Assembly: GCF_001401805.1 (NCBI RefSeq)
Contig: NZ_LKDW01000037.1
Location: 1 to 39,349 of the forward strand
Origin: Pseudoalteromonas sp. P1-25
GTDB lineage: Bacteria > Pseudomonadota > Gammaproteobacteria > Enterobacterales > Alteromonadaceae
Reading direction: 5' to 3'
Length of the DNA: 39,349 bases
The translations under genes were made by a program, and so were the position numbers. Under the pieces are notes generated by a model, which saw only the letters and a list, made by a program, of their open reading frames with translations, made no database searches and had not been told where the DNA came from. Positions 15,967 through 23,891 of the stretch are shown here, piece by piece (position 1 is the stretch's first letter; each line of letters begins with the position of its first letter).

Positions 15967-16435
15967 ACAAAATTTTGATGACTACTTAAACGAGTCTTTA
16001 AATAATTTAAATAAAGACATAGCGCCCAATAAAGCACTTTGGCAGGGCATTGAGCATGCCCTCGTTACAGCTAAGCCACGTGCTGCTAAAGCGCCATTGT
16101 GGCCTAAATTAAGCGCTATTGCTGCGTGCAGCGCCGCGGCGTTATTAGCAATCAATATATTTATGAGCAACAACGAGCCAAGCCAAGTGGTTGCTATGAG
16201 TGATTACTTTAAAGCACAAAAGCAAAGTTTATTAGTACAGTACAAAAACCAGGATGCGCTTACCAATAACTGGCAAGCACAGTTACAAGAGCTTGAAGAA
16301 GCAGAGCAAGCAATTAAACAAGCACTTGAAAACGAGCCACAAAATCAGGCGTTACTGACCATGTTGGCGCAAGTTTACCAGCAACAACTCGACTTAATTA
16401 ACAAGGTGCATGCACCGCGTTGGCAGCAAATATAG
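15959..16435 (+). CDS. Putative anti-sigma factor (single-pass membrane protein)
   Basis: This 158-residue protein has a short cytoplasmic N-terminal part (1-50), one membrane segment (about 51-69, LSAIAACSAAALLAINIFM) and a periplasmic Glu/Gln-rich segment likely to be coiled coil (about 85-155, WQAQLQELEEAEQAIKQALE). No zinc-binding His/Cys cluster of the ZAS type is present. The anti-sigma role is inferred from topology and from the 8-bp overlap with the sigma gene; no sequence signature proves it. It is followed by the exported repeat protein after 9 nt. Confidence 0.7.
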   Translation: MSKQNFDDYLNESLNNLNKDIAPNKALWQGIEHALVTAKPRAAKAPLWPKLSAIAACSAAALLAINIFMSNNEPSQVVAMSDYFKAQKQSLLVQYKNQDALTNNWQAQLQELEEAEQAIKQALENEPQNQALLTMLAQVYQQQLDLINKVHAPRWQQI

Positions 16436-16444
16436 GGGAATAAC

Positions 16445-17383
16445 ATGAAAGCAATTTTACTTGGGCTAAGTCTATTACCACTGAGCGTTTTAGCGGGCGA
16501 AAAAATAGATAAGCAAATAGAGGTGCCAAATGGCGGCACTATTTTTATTGAAAACCAACGCGGCGATGTAAACATAACTGGCTGGGATAAAAACGAGTTT
16601 AAAGTCTCCGGCGAGCTTGATGACAAGGCCGAAGGGTTTGAGCTTAAAACGACAGGCGATAAAACCGAATTTATAGTAAAAATGCCACGTAATTTGGGGT
16701 GGGGTAATAATGGCGATGGCTCTAACCTAACGGTATTTATGCCAAAAAACAGTCATTTAGAGTTTGCTGGCGTAAATGTGTCGGTGACTGCACAAACCCT
16801 TGAAAAAGGCGCTGAGGTTGATGTTGTTAACGGTGAAATTACGGTAAATGACATTAGCGGCATTGTTAAATTAAGCACCGTAAATGGCGATGTAAACGCA
16901 CAAAACTTAAGTGGTAATATTCAATTTGAAACCGTAAACGGTGAAATAAACGATAAGCAATCAAGCGGAGAGTTGCGCTTTAGCGCCGTAAATGGTGATA
17001 TTAAATCAAGCACAACAGCAAACAATGTGCGATTAGAAAACGTAAATGGCGATATCGATTTTACATTATCAAGCATTAAAAGCTTACGTATCAATACTGT
17101 AAACGGCGAAGCTGAAATACACATCAGTGAGCTGCTAAAAGGGGCTGATGTACGCTATGAGTCGGTAAGTGGCGATGCGGATTTTTACTTTCCGCAAAGC
17201 GTGTCGGCTCAGTTTGAGATTAAAGCGCACGCCAATGGTAAAATTATTAATAAAATTACCAGCGATAAAGTAATTAAGGCTAAATATGGCCCTGCAAGCG
17301 ATTTAGAGTTTAGTGCTAATGGTGGCAGCGCAAGTGTTGAAATGGATACCATAAGCGGGCGCATTGAGCTGCGTACTAAATAA
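16445..17383 (+). CDS. Exported beta-helix-like repeat protein (DUF4097/adhesin-like)
   Basis: This 312-residue protein has a Sec signal peptide (about 1-18, AILLGLSLLPLSVLAG). Its middle is a run of repeats that each start with VNG(D/E), at residues 128, 146, 164, 182 and 200 (exactly 18 apart), then 219, with a final VSGD at 241. This is the pattern of a right-handed beta-helix as seen in the DUF4097/putative auto-transporter-adhesin head group. It is probably periplasmic or at the cell surface. It is the third gene of the sigma/anti-sigma operon, so it is either the main target or a signal sensor. No catalytic motif is visible. Confidence 0.78.
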   Translation: MKAILLGLSLLPLSVLAGEKIDKQIEVPNGGTIFIENQRGDVNITGWDKNEFKVSGELDDKAEGFELKTTGDKTEFIVKMPRNLGWGNNGDGSNLTVFMPKNSHLEFAGVNVSVTAQTLEKGAEVDVVNGEITVNDISGIVKLSTVNGDVNAQNLSGNIQFETVNGEINDKQSSGELRFSAVNGDIKSSTTANNVRLENVNGDIDFTLSSIKSLRINTVNGEAEIHISELLKGADVRYESVSGDADFYFPQSVSAQFEIKAHANGKIINKITSDKVIKAKYGPASDLEFSANGGSASVEMDTISGRIELRTK

Positions 17384-17408
17384 CGCTAATTAGTGTTGAT
17401 GATTACAA

Positions 17409-17436
17409 AAAGCAGGAAAAGATTTCCTGCTTTGCT
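17409..17436 (+). terminator. Hairpin terminator of the ECF operon
   Basis: AAAGCAGGAAA and TTTCCTGCTTT form a perfect 11-bp stem with a 3-nt loop. The following T-run is short (TTTGCTATTT), so its strength is uncertain. Confidence 0.7.
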
Positions 17437-17496
17437 ATTTGCACAGCCCCGCCAAGTCGATAGAATAGAGCCATTCAATTTTAGTACTGTGAAGTT

Positions 17497-18876
17497 ATGG
17501 CCAAACCAGATAAGCAAGTCGATACCCTTAAAGTTCCTCCCCATTCAATAGAAGCTGAACAATCTGTTTTAGGTGGCTTAATGCTTGATAACCAAGCGTT
17601 TGACCGCGTAGCAGAGCTGGTTGTTGCGCAGGACTTTTATACCCGCACCCATAAGCTTATTTTTGAAGCCATGACCGCACTTGCTGAAGTGGGCGATCCG
17701 ATAGATTTAATCACAATTTCAGAAAGCCTTGAAAAAAATAACCAACTGGCAGGTATTGGTGGTTTTGCGTATTTGGCAGAAATAGCTAAAAACACCCCAA
17801 GTGCTGCCAATATTGATGCGTACGCTAATATTGTGCGTGAGCGCGCGGTAGTGCGCGAAATGATTGGTGTAGCGAACGAAATAGCCGAAGCCGGTTTTAG
17901 CCCAGAAGGGCGCACCAGCCACGACTTATTAGACTTTGCCGAGAGTAAAGTATTTAAAATTGCTGAGCAACGTACAAAAAGTACAGAAGGCCCGCAAAGC
18001 ATTCATAATATTCTTGAAAAAACCGTCGATAAAATCGAAGAGCTATACCAGTCGCCGCAAGACGGTGTAACCGGTGTAAGCACCGGGTATGCTGATTTAG
18101 ATAAAATGACAGCAGGTATGCAACCTTCTGACTTAATTATTGTTGCAGCACGTCCTTCAATGGGTAAAACCACCTTTGCAATGAACCTTGCAGAGCACGC
18201 CGCAATGACGCAAGACAAGCCTGTGCTTATTTACTCACTAGAGATGCCCTCAGAACAAATTATGATGAGGATGCTTGCATCGCTTGGTCGTATTAACCAA
18301 ACCAAGGTACGTACCGGCCAGTTAGATGATGACGACTGGGCGCGCCTTTCATCAACCATGGGGTTGTTGATGGAAAAAGGCAAAATGTATGTTGATGATG
18401 CATCAGGATTAACACCTACCGATGTGCGTTCACGTGCAAGACGTATAGCGCGCGACCACGGTGGTATTAGTATGATCATGGTCGATTACCTACAGTTAAT
18501 GCGCGTACCTAGCCTATCAGATAACCGTACTTTAGAGATTGCCGAAATATCGCGTTCATTAAAAGCGCTCGCAAAAGAATTACAGTGCCCGGTTATAGCG
18601 CTTTCGCAGCTAAACCGTACCCTAGAGCAACGTGCCGATAAGCGCCCAATCAACTCAGATTTACGTGAGTCGGGGTCGATAGAGCAAGATGCCGATTTGA
18701 TCATGTTTATATACCGTGATGAGGTATACAACGAAGACAGTACAGAAAAGGGCATCGCCGAAATTATCATAGGTAAACAGCGTAATGGCCCCATTGGTAA
18801 AGTGCGTTTAACCTTCCAGGGTCAATTTTCTCGCTTTGATAATTACGCGGGGCCAGCAGTTGATGATGAATACTAA
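17497..18876 (+). CDS. dnaB: Replicative DNA helicase DnaB
   Basis: This hexameric 5'-3' helicase drives the replication fork. The 459 residues include the N-terminal primase-interacting domain (about 15-120), a linker helix, and the RecA-like motor with Walker A at ARPSMGKTT (Lys224-Thr225), Walker B at MIMVDYLQLM, and the DnaB motif SQLNRTLEQRADKRP...DLRESGSIEQDADLIMF. No intein is present. Its stop overlaps the alr start by one base (TAATG). The dnaB-alr order is widely kept in gammaproteobacteria. Confidence 0.98.
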   Translation: MAKPDKQVDTLKVPPHSIEAEQSVLGGLMLDNQAFDRVAELVVAQDFYTRTHKLIFEAMTALAEVGDPIDLITISESLEKNNQLAGIGGFAYLAEIAKNTPSAANIDAYANIVRERAVVREMIGVANEIAEAGFSPEGRTSHDLLDFAESKVFKIAEQRTKSTEGPQSIHNILEKTVDKIEELYQSPQDGVTGVSTGYADLDKMTAGMQPSDLIIVAARPSMGKTTFAMNLAEHAAMTQDKPVLIYSLEMPSEQIMMRMLASLGRINQTKVRTGQLDDDDWARLSSTMGLLMEKGKMYVDDASGLTPTDVRSRARRIARDHGGISMIMVDYLQLMRVPSLSDNRTLEIAEISRSLKALAKELQCPVIALSQLNRTLEQRADKRPINSDLRESGSIEQDADLIMFIYRDEVYNEDSTEKGIAEIIIGKQRNGPIGKVRLTFQGQFSRFDNYAGPAVDDEY

Positions 18877-19955
18877 TGCGCCTAGCCACAGCCGAAATTA
18901 ACTTAACCGCCCTTGCGCATAACTTATCGCAGGTAAAACATTTTGCGCCAAATAGCAAAATAATGGCGGTATTAAAAGCCAATGCGTATGGGCATGGCTT
19001 AGTAAAAATTGCTCAGCACTTAAATAGTGCTGATGCTTTTGCTGTTGCCCGAATTGATGAAGCCCTTGCACTGCGCGCTGGTGGTTTAACAAAGCCAATA
19101 GTACTGCTTGAGGGTTTTTTTAATAAAGCCGACTTGCCTATTTTACTCGCGAATAATTTTCAAACCATTATTCATGATGAAAACCAATTAGCGGCACTTG
19201 AAAACGCCAAGCTTGATGCGCCAATAACATGCTGGCTAAAAGTAAATACTGGTATGCACCGTTTAGGTATAGCACCTGAGCAGTTTGAAGAATTTTATAG
19301 TCGCTTGCAGTGCACACCCAATGCTAAAAGCACCATTAATTTGATGACCCATTTTTCGTGTGCCGATGATACGCATAATACGAAAACAGCGCAGCAAATT
19401 AGCTTATTTGATTCGCTTGTAAAAGGCATAGACCAAGCGCATTGTTTATCAAACTCGGCCGGTATTATAGCTTGGCCAGCAGGGCACGGTGATTGGATAC
19501 GCCCAGGACTTATGCTTTATGGAGTGTCGCCAATGGCAGACTGCATAGGGCAGCAGCACAATTTAAAGCCGGTCATGCGTTTAACTACAAAGGTGATTGC
19601 AGTGCGTGATGTTGCTGCACATGAGCGAGTAGGGTACGGAGGCCGTTGGCAAAGTGACAAACCAACCCAATTAGCCGTTGTGGCTATGGGTTATGGCGAT
19701 GGCTATCCGCGTCATGCCAAAGAAGGCACACCGGTTATGATTGCAGGGCAGCGCTACGGTATTGTAGGCAGTGTGTCTATGGATATGATAAGCATTGATA
19801 TAGGCGCAAACGAGCATAATGTTAAAGTAGGCGACAGCGTTACCATGTGGGGGCCGGAGCTGCCAGTTGAAGAAATAGCCCACTGCGCTGATACTATCCC
19901 TTACGAATTACTATGTAATATTACACCGCGCGTAAGTTATGAGTATCAGCGGTAG
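18876..19955 (+). CDS. alr: Alanine racemase
   Basis: This PLP enzyme makes D-alanine for peptidoglycan. Its length of 359 residues matches the E. coli enzyme. The N-terminal barrel carries the PLP lysine Lys34 in AVLKANAYGHG, and the second catalytic residue is Tyr254 in RVGYGGRW. Other family blocks are LKVNTGMHRLG, IRPGLMLYGVSP and GSVSMDMISID. The ATG overlaps the dnaB stop by one base, so translation is probably coupled. It converges with the small gene at 19970 with only 14 nt between, and I see no clear terminator in that gap. Confidence 0.97.
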   Translation: MRLATAEINLTALAHNLSQVKHFAPNSKIMAVLKANAYGHGLVKIAQHLNSADAFAVARIDEALALRAGGLTKPIVLLEGFFNKADLPILLANNFQTIIHDENQLAALENAKLDAPITCWLKVNTGMHRLGIAPEQFEEFYSRLQCTPNAKSTINLMTHFSCADDTHNTKTAQQISLFDSLVKGIDQAHCLSNSAGIIAWPAGHGDWIRPGLMLYGVSPMADCIGQQHNLKPVMRLTTKVIAVRDVAAHERVGYGGRWQSDKPTQLAVVAMGYGDGYPRHAKEGTPVMIAGQRYGIVGSVSMDMISIDIGANEHNVKVGDSVTMWGPELPVEEIAHCADTIPYELLCNITPRVSYEYQR

Positions 19956-19969
19956 TTAATAAGTGATAT

Positions 19970-20209
19970 TTATTCTTTAATAAAGTAAATGTCACTAAAG
20001 CCCATACGGGCAAATTCTTGATCACGAAAGTTACGTACAGCGGAAGAGCCTTTTGAGGTTATTTCTATTTGGCGTACCATGTTTAAGTAGTTCGTTAAAT
20101 CAATACCTTCGGCAGCGGCAATAGCCTGATACATGTCGTGGTATTTGTCTTTTGCGAAGTTAATTTCGCGCGGTTGGTTTTTAAATGTATAGGTTATTCT
20201 GCGTGCCAT
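19970..20209 (-). CDS. Small conserved protein resembling DUF2960
   Basis: This 79-residue basic protein starts MARRITYTFKNQPREINFA, continues KYHDMYQAIAAAEGIDLTNYL, and ends in VRNFRDQEFARMGFSDIYFI. From memory this fits the DUF2960 group found in Vibrio, Shewanella and relatives; I cannot run a search to confirm it. There is no signal peptide or membrane segment. It is probably monocistronic and converges with alr. Function is unknown. Confidence 0.72.
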   Translation of the reverse strand: MARRITYTFKNQPREINFAKDKYHDMYQAIAAAEGIDLTNYLNMVRQIEITSKGSSAVRNFRDQEFARMGFSDIYFIKE

Positions 20210-20307
20210 AATAAGCTCAGCTAATTGAGTGTGAGTGTAATTTTACACTGTATTGAACTGGCATTGAACGATTTGTTGAAATCAAATAATTAAAAGTAGA
20301 GTTTAAA

Positions 20308-20559
20308 ATGAAATTATCAGTAGAGATCAGTAAATACCCACTTCATCAAGATTATATCCCGTTTATTAAAGGTTTTATTGACCGCTTAAACGAATACGAC
20401 AACTTAAAAGTGCTCACCAATACCCTTTCTACGCAAATTTTTGGCGATTACGATTTAGTAATGCAAGTGCTAAACACCGAGATTAAACGCTCGTACGAAG
20501 AGTTTGGTAAGGCTATTTTTGTTTGTAAGTTTTTATCTGGCGATTTGTCTCCAGCGTAA
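20308..20559 (+). CDS. YkoF/thiamine-binding-like small protein
   Basis: This 83-residue cytoplasmic protein has a ferredoxin-like pattern resembling the thiamine-binding MTH1187/YkoF families: first strand SVEISKYPL, helix PFIKGFIDRLNEY, strand KVLTNTLSTQIFGDYDLVM, a helix and the last strand FVCKFLSGD. The NTLST..FG block corresponds to the family's conserved TxxxGT/ST-type ligand loop. The resemblance is by eye and moderate. It lies 41 nt before a PnuC-family transporter and is probably co-transcribed with it and with a small-molecule kinase, which suggests a vitamin-related role, perhaps binding thiamine or a pyrimidine precursor. Confidence 0.65.
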   Translation: MKLSVEISKYPLHQDYIPFIKGFIDRLNEYDNLKVLTNTLSTQIFGDYDLVMQVLNTEIKRSYEEFGKAIFVCKFLSGDLSPA

Positions 20560-20600
20560 TCGCCTTTATTTAACGTGTATTAAAAACGGTAACCTCACAC

Positions 20601-21218
20601 ATGGATTTTTTAACACAAACCTTAAGTGGTTTTACAGCAATGTCGCATTGGGAATATATTGCGGTAGGGCTGTCTATTGCTTATTTATTACTGGCAATAA
20701 AAGAAAGCCTATGGTGCTGGCCTGCCGCTTTTTTTAGCACGCTTATTTACACCATAATGTACTGGAATGGCGCGCTGCTTATGGAGTCGCTACTCAATTT
20801 TTATTACATGTACATGGCTGTATTTGGCTGGATGGTATGGCGCAAAGGCAAAGCAGATAATATTAGTATTACCTCGTGGTCTTCACAACGCCACGCCATT
20901 CTTATAGCCGCTACAAGCTTAGCGGCCATTATTATTGGCTATGTAATGCAAAACTACACCCATGCCGATTTTGCCTACCTAGATAGCTTTACAACCTGTT
21001 TTGCGGTGGTAACTACGTATTTAGTTGCTAAAAAAGTGCTCGAAAACTGGCTATATTGGATTGTTATTGATGCGGCCTCTATGTATTTGTATTACGAAAA
21101 AGGCTATTACCCAACGCTCGCGCTATTTATTTTTTACACTATTATGGCCGCGTGGGGATTTAAAACCTGGTACGAAGAGTACGAGCAAAGCCAAGCTAAG
21201 CCATTAGCGCAATTATAA
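20601..21218 (+). CDS. PnuC/PnuT-family vitamin transporter
   Basis: This inner-membrane facilitator of 205 residues with about seven hydrophobic segments belongs to the PnuC family, whose members carry nicotinamide riboside (PnuC), thiamine (PnuT) or riboflavin (PnuX). Family blocks are the ESLLNFYYMYMAVFGWMVW stretch and the C-terminal DSFTTCFAVVTTYLVAKK...NWLYWIVIDAASMYLYYEKG. Which substrate it takes cannot be read from the sequence. The YkoF-like gene upstream and the choline/thiamine-kinase-like gene 3 nt downstream lean towards thiamine, since PnuC-type uptake relies on trapping the substrate by phosphorylation. Confidence 0.88.
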   Translation: MDFLTQTLSGFTAMSHWEYIAVGLSIAYLLLAIKESLWCWPAAFFSTLIYTIMYWNGALLMESLLNFYYMYMAVFGWMVWRKGKADNISITSWSSQRHAILIAATSLAAIIIGYVMQNYTHADFAYLDSFTTCFAVVTTYLVAKKVLENWLYWIVIDAASMYLYYEKGYYPTLALFIFYTIMAAWGFKTWYEEYEQSQAKPLAQL

Positions 21219-21221
21219 CGC

Positions 21222-22028
21222 ATGCACCGTAATCCAAATATTGCCGCGTTGTGTAGTGAGTTTGTGGCACCTGAGCAGGTGCTACAAACCACTAAATTAG
21301 TGAATGGTTTAAGTAACGACAATTACCTAATAAAAACTGCACAGCAAAACTACTTATTAAAATGCTACAAATCGCATTGGCCTAAAATAGGGCTACAAGC
21401 CCAAACTGCACTTAGCCAGCATAACGTTTGCCCTAAACCCATTTGGCTCAATAAGGCTAACAGGCGAGCTGCATTTCGCTATATTTGTGGTGATATTGCT
21501 ACTAATAGCTACAGTATTGACCTAGTTGAAAAATTGGCACGCGTTCATAGTTACCCTCTAGCTACACAACCAATGGATATTGCAAAAGAGCTTATGTATT
21601 ACGCTAATAGCAATATATATCAACAGTACAGCCGCTCAATTGAGGATACACTAAATGCCATTAGTGACATGCCCTACAACAGTGGCTTTTGTCATAACGA
21701 CTTAGTTAAAGATAATCTAATAGTCAATTCAAGCGGTATGTATTTGATTGACTTTGAATATGCGCAAACTAATGACGTGTATTTTGACTTAGCGGCGCTT
21801 GCGGTCAGCTTAGAGTTAAATACGCACGCAGAGCAAGCCTTGCTTGAGCAATATAGCGCCCAGCGAGCAACCCCCAGTGATTTTTATAGCGCTTATGACA
21901 AGCTATGTCACTTTAAAGTGGTATTTTTGGTACTGTGTATAGGGTGGTATGAGCAGCGCGACATAAATAATAAGGCAAGCACATTACGCGCGCAGCTAAA
22001 TAAATTATTGAGCGATATGCACGGTTAA
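21222..22028 (+). CDS. APH/choline-kinase-family phosphotransferase (thiamine-kinase-like)
   Basis: This 268-residue kinase has the aminoglycoside-phosphotransferase fold. A nucleotide loop GLSNDNYLIK (about 29-38) is followed by the ATP lysine region YLLKCYKS. The catalytic loop is CHNDLVKDNLIV (H.D....N) and the Mg-binding Asp lies in YLIDFEYAQTNDVYFDLAAL. This is the LicA/ThiK-type arrangement, so likely substrates are choline, thiamine or a similar small alcohol. It starts 3 nt after the transporter stop. Its end overlaps the convergent HTH gene by 4 bp. I infer that it traps the imported vitamin as a phosphate ester. Confidence 0.82.
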   Translation: MHRNPNIAALCSEFVAPEQVLQTTKLVNGLSNDNYLIKTAQQNYLLKCYKSHWPKIGLQAQTALSQHNVCPKPIWLNKANRRAAFRYICGDIATNSYSIDLVEKLARVHSYPLATQPMDIAKELMYYANSNIYQQYSRSIEDTLNAISDMPYNSGFCHNDLVKDNLIVNSSGMYLIDFEYAQTNDVYFDLAALAVSLELNTHAEQALLEQYSAQRATPSDFYSAYDKLCHFKVVFLVLCIGWYEQRDINNKASTLRAQLNKLLSDMHG

Positions 22029-22207
22029 AGGCCGCCAAAACGTGCAGCAAGCTCTTTGTATTTTGCTACCTCGTCAGCATCAAATTGCGGTTCACCGTTT
22101 TCATCTTCAGACTTGGCAATAAGTAAGCTCTCTCGAGCAAGACGTTTTACACGCTCGGTTTTTACACCTAAAAACTCAGCCACTTGCTCAGTCGACATTA
22201 AACTCAT
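22025..22207 (-). CDS. Small helix-turn-helix (excisionase/MerR-like) protein
   Basis: This 60-residue protein consists of a winged-HTH-like unit: MSTEQVAEFLGVKTERVKRLARES, then the wing FDADEVAKYKELAARFG. The pattern is that of the HTH_17/excisionase family. I chose ATG 22207 because GAGG lies 8 nt upstream; an in-frame ATG at 22198 is also possible, and one at 22237 has no Shine-Dalgarno. It converges with the kinase gene (4-bp overlap) and lies about 230 nt from tRNA-Arg. No integrase is nearby, so it is probably a resident regulator, not an active excisionase. Confidence 0.78.
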   Translation of the reverse strand: MSLMSTEQVAEFLGVKTERVKRLARESLLIAKSEDENGEPQFDADEVAKYKELAARFGGL

Positions 22208-22440
22208 AATTACATCCTCTATATAATCCGTAAGCATCCATAATATGTTGCTAAACGGTTACTATTTTTTATTGAATACCAATAAATAGCTTGTTTTTTG
22301 CAAGTTGTGAAGTGTTTTATCAAAAACAGTTTGATTTATAGGCATATAACTTAATGATGCTGGTATTTATTTAAAGATCTCTTTATTATTGCCAGTGCTA
22401 AAGCATTGATATCGCGAGTTAGTGTTTTAGCAACAAATGT

Positions 22441-22515
22441 GCTCTTGTGGTGAAATGGATATCACGTGGCCCTCCGGAGGCTAAGTTCTAGGTTCGATCC
22501 CTAGCAAGAGCGCCA
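22441..22515 (+). tRNA. tRNA-Arg (anticodon CCG)
   Basis: The acceptor stem pairs GCTCTTG with CAAGAGC, followed by G and an encoded CCA at 22513-22515. The anticodon stem TGGCC/GGCTA (one G-T pair) encloses CTCCGGA, giving CCG, which reads CGG arginine codons. The T-arm is CTAGG TTCGATC CCTAG. It is a single gene with no clear hairpin terminator after it. Confidence 0.95.
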
Positions 22516-22664
22516 TTTGCTTTTTATCATTTTCCTGTTTACGCCTAATCAAATTTAGTAGTCCTTTATAGTTATATAGTATTATCCTCAACTCAAAAAG
22601 TAGACTTTTATGCTTAAATAGTGCTATTTAGTAGGCATATTTAATTGTAAAAAACGCTTTTACC

Positions 22665-23891
22665 ATGCTCATCGCGTTACCCATTTCAGAGCTTACCCCA
22701 GGTATGTTTGTTGACAGTGTTACCAAACAGCAGGAAGGGCTCAATAGTATAAAAATAAAAACCAGTGGTTTAGTGCGAAACCAAGCAATTATAAAGCGCT
22801 TAGTAACAGAAGGCGTTTTAGAGCTGCTTATCGACTTTACTAAAGGCGATGCAGCCGTACCTGATAAGTACAGACCCAAGGCTGCTGTAGTAAAAGAGCC
22901 TGTTACATCCAGCAGCAAAGCTAAGCCGCCAGCGGTAAAACCTGCAATTAACCTTGAGCAAGAATTTGCTAAAGCCAGCATTAACTTTGAGCAGCATAAT
23001 CGCAAGCTGCAAGCTTTGTATGGTGATGTAACCACAGGGTTAACGGTTAATTTAACGGTAATTGACGAAATGGCTAACGATATAGTCAGCTCGGTATTTA
23101 GAAATGCTAGCGCAATGACCATTTTAACCCGCATAAAAGACAAACATAGTTACAATTGGCGCCACATGGTTAACTGCGCTATTTTCACCGCTGTGTTCGC
23201 TAAATATTTAGGGTACAAAGAAGAAGCCGTACAGCAGCTTGCTATGGGCGCGCTACTTCACGATTTAGGGCAGGCTAAACTCCCGCAGGGGATTATTTCT
23301 AGACCAAGTAAGCTCACTAGCAGTGAAATGGATATTATTAAACGTCATGTCGCCCAAGGTTTAGGCCTGGTCAAAGGTGAAAAGGGCATTACCCCTCTAA
23401 TGCTCGACATGATAGTTAACCACCATGAACGATTAGATGGCTCAGGCTATCCACGTGGTATTACAGCTGAAAAGCTTAGTCGCCCAGCGCGCATTATGGC
23501 AATTGTTGATGTGTACGATGCGCTAACAGCCGACAGACCTCATCAGGAGGGAGATGAACCCATTAATGCATTACGTTATTTGTTAGCGCATAAAGAGCTA
23601 TTTGATGCAGAGCTTGTTCAACATTTTATAAAATGCTTAGGTGTACATCCGGTAGGTACTATAGTCAAATTAACCAATGAGCGTTTAGCCTTGGTACTTG
23701 AAGGTAATAAGCTAAACCCAATAAAGCCAAAGGTTAAACTATTTTATAATGCAAAGCATGGCCATCACGTCACCCCTAAAGATCTCGATTTAAGCGAGCC
23801 AGATCAAAGTATAAAAATTGTATCGAGCATTAAGCCCCATGATTATCAAATTAATTTGGCTCGTTTGTTAAAAGAGCATTTGTTGAATTAG
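22665..23891 (+). CDS. HD-GYP cyclic-di-GMP phosphodiesterase
   Basis: This 408-residue cytoplasmic protein has an N-terminal DUF3391-type domain (about 1-60, PISELTPGMFVDSV), a Pro/Lys-rich linker, and an HD-GYP domain (about 150-320). The domain is intact: HD at His199-Asp200 (LLHDLGQAKLP), and HHERLDGSGYP at 253-263 with the GYP triad. Such proteins hydrolyse c-di-GMP and so favour motility over biofilm. A C-terminal segment (about 335-408) resembles the usual tail of DUF3391 HD-GYP proteins. No strong Shine-Dalgarno is visible. The 3' end overlaps the convergent small membrane-protein gene by 41 bp. Confidence 0.93.
   Translation: MLIALPISELTPGMFVDSVTKQQEGLNSIKIKTSGLVRNQAIIKRLVTEGVLELLIDFTKGDAAVPDKYRPKAAVVKEPVTSSSKAKPPAVKPAINLEQEFAKASINFEQHNRKLQALYGDVTTGLTVNLTVIDEMANDIVSSVFRNASAMTILTRIKDKHSYNWRHMVNCAIFTAVFAKYLGYKEEAVQQLAMGALLHDLGQAKLPQGIISRPSKLTSSEMDIIKRHVAQGLGLVKGEKGITPLMLDMIVNHHERLDGSGYPRGITAEKLSRPARIMAIVDVYDALTADRPHQEGDEPINALRYLLAHKELFDAELVQHFIKCLGVHPVGTIVKLTNERLALVLEGNKLNPIKPKVKLFYNAKHGHHVTPKDLDLSEPDQSIKIVSSIKPHDYQINLARLLKEHLLN

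Noticed and set aside
20210..20307. TPP riboswitch upstream of the YkoF-like/PnuC operon
   Set aside because: I looked for the CTGAGA and AACCTGA-type core elements because the operon may handle thiamine; they are absent from this 98-bp gap.
22628..23143. 171-residue open frame on the minus strand
   Set aside because: It is antisense to the HD-GYP gene; the hydrophobic look is a by-product of the coding strand.
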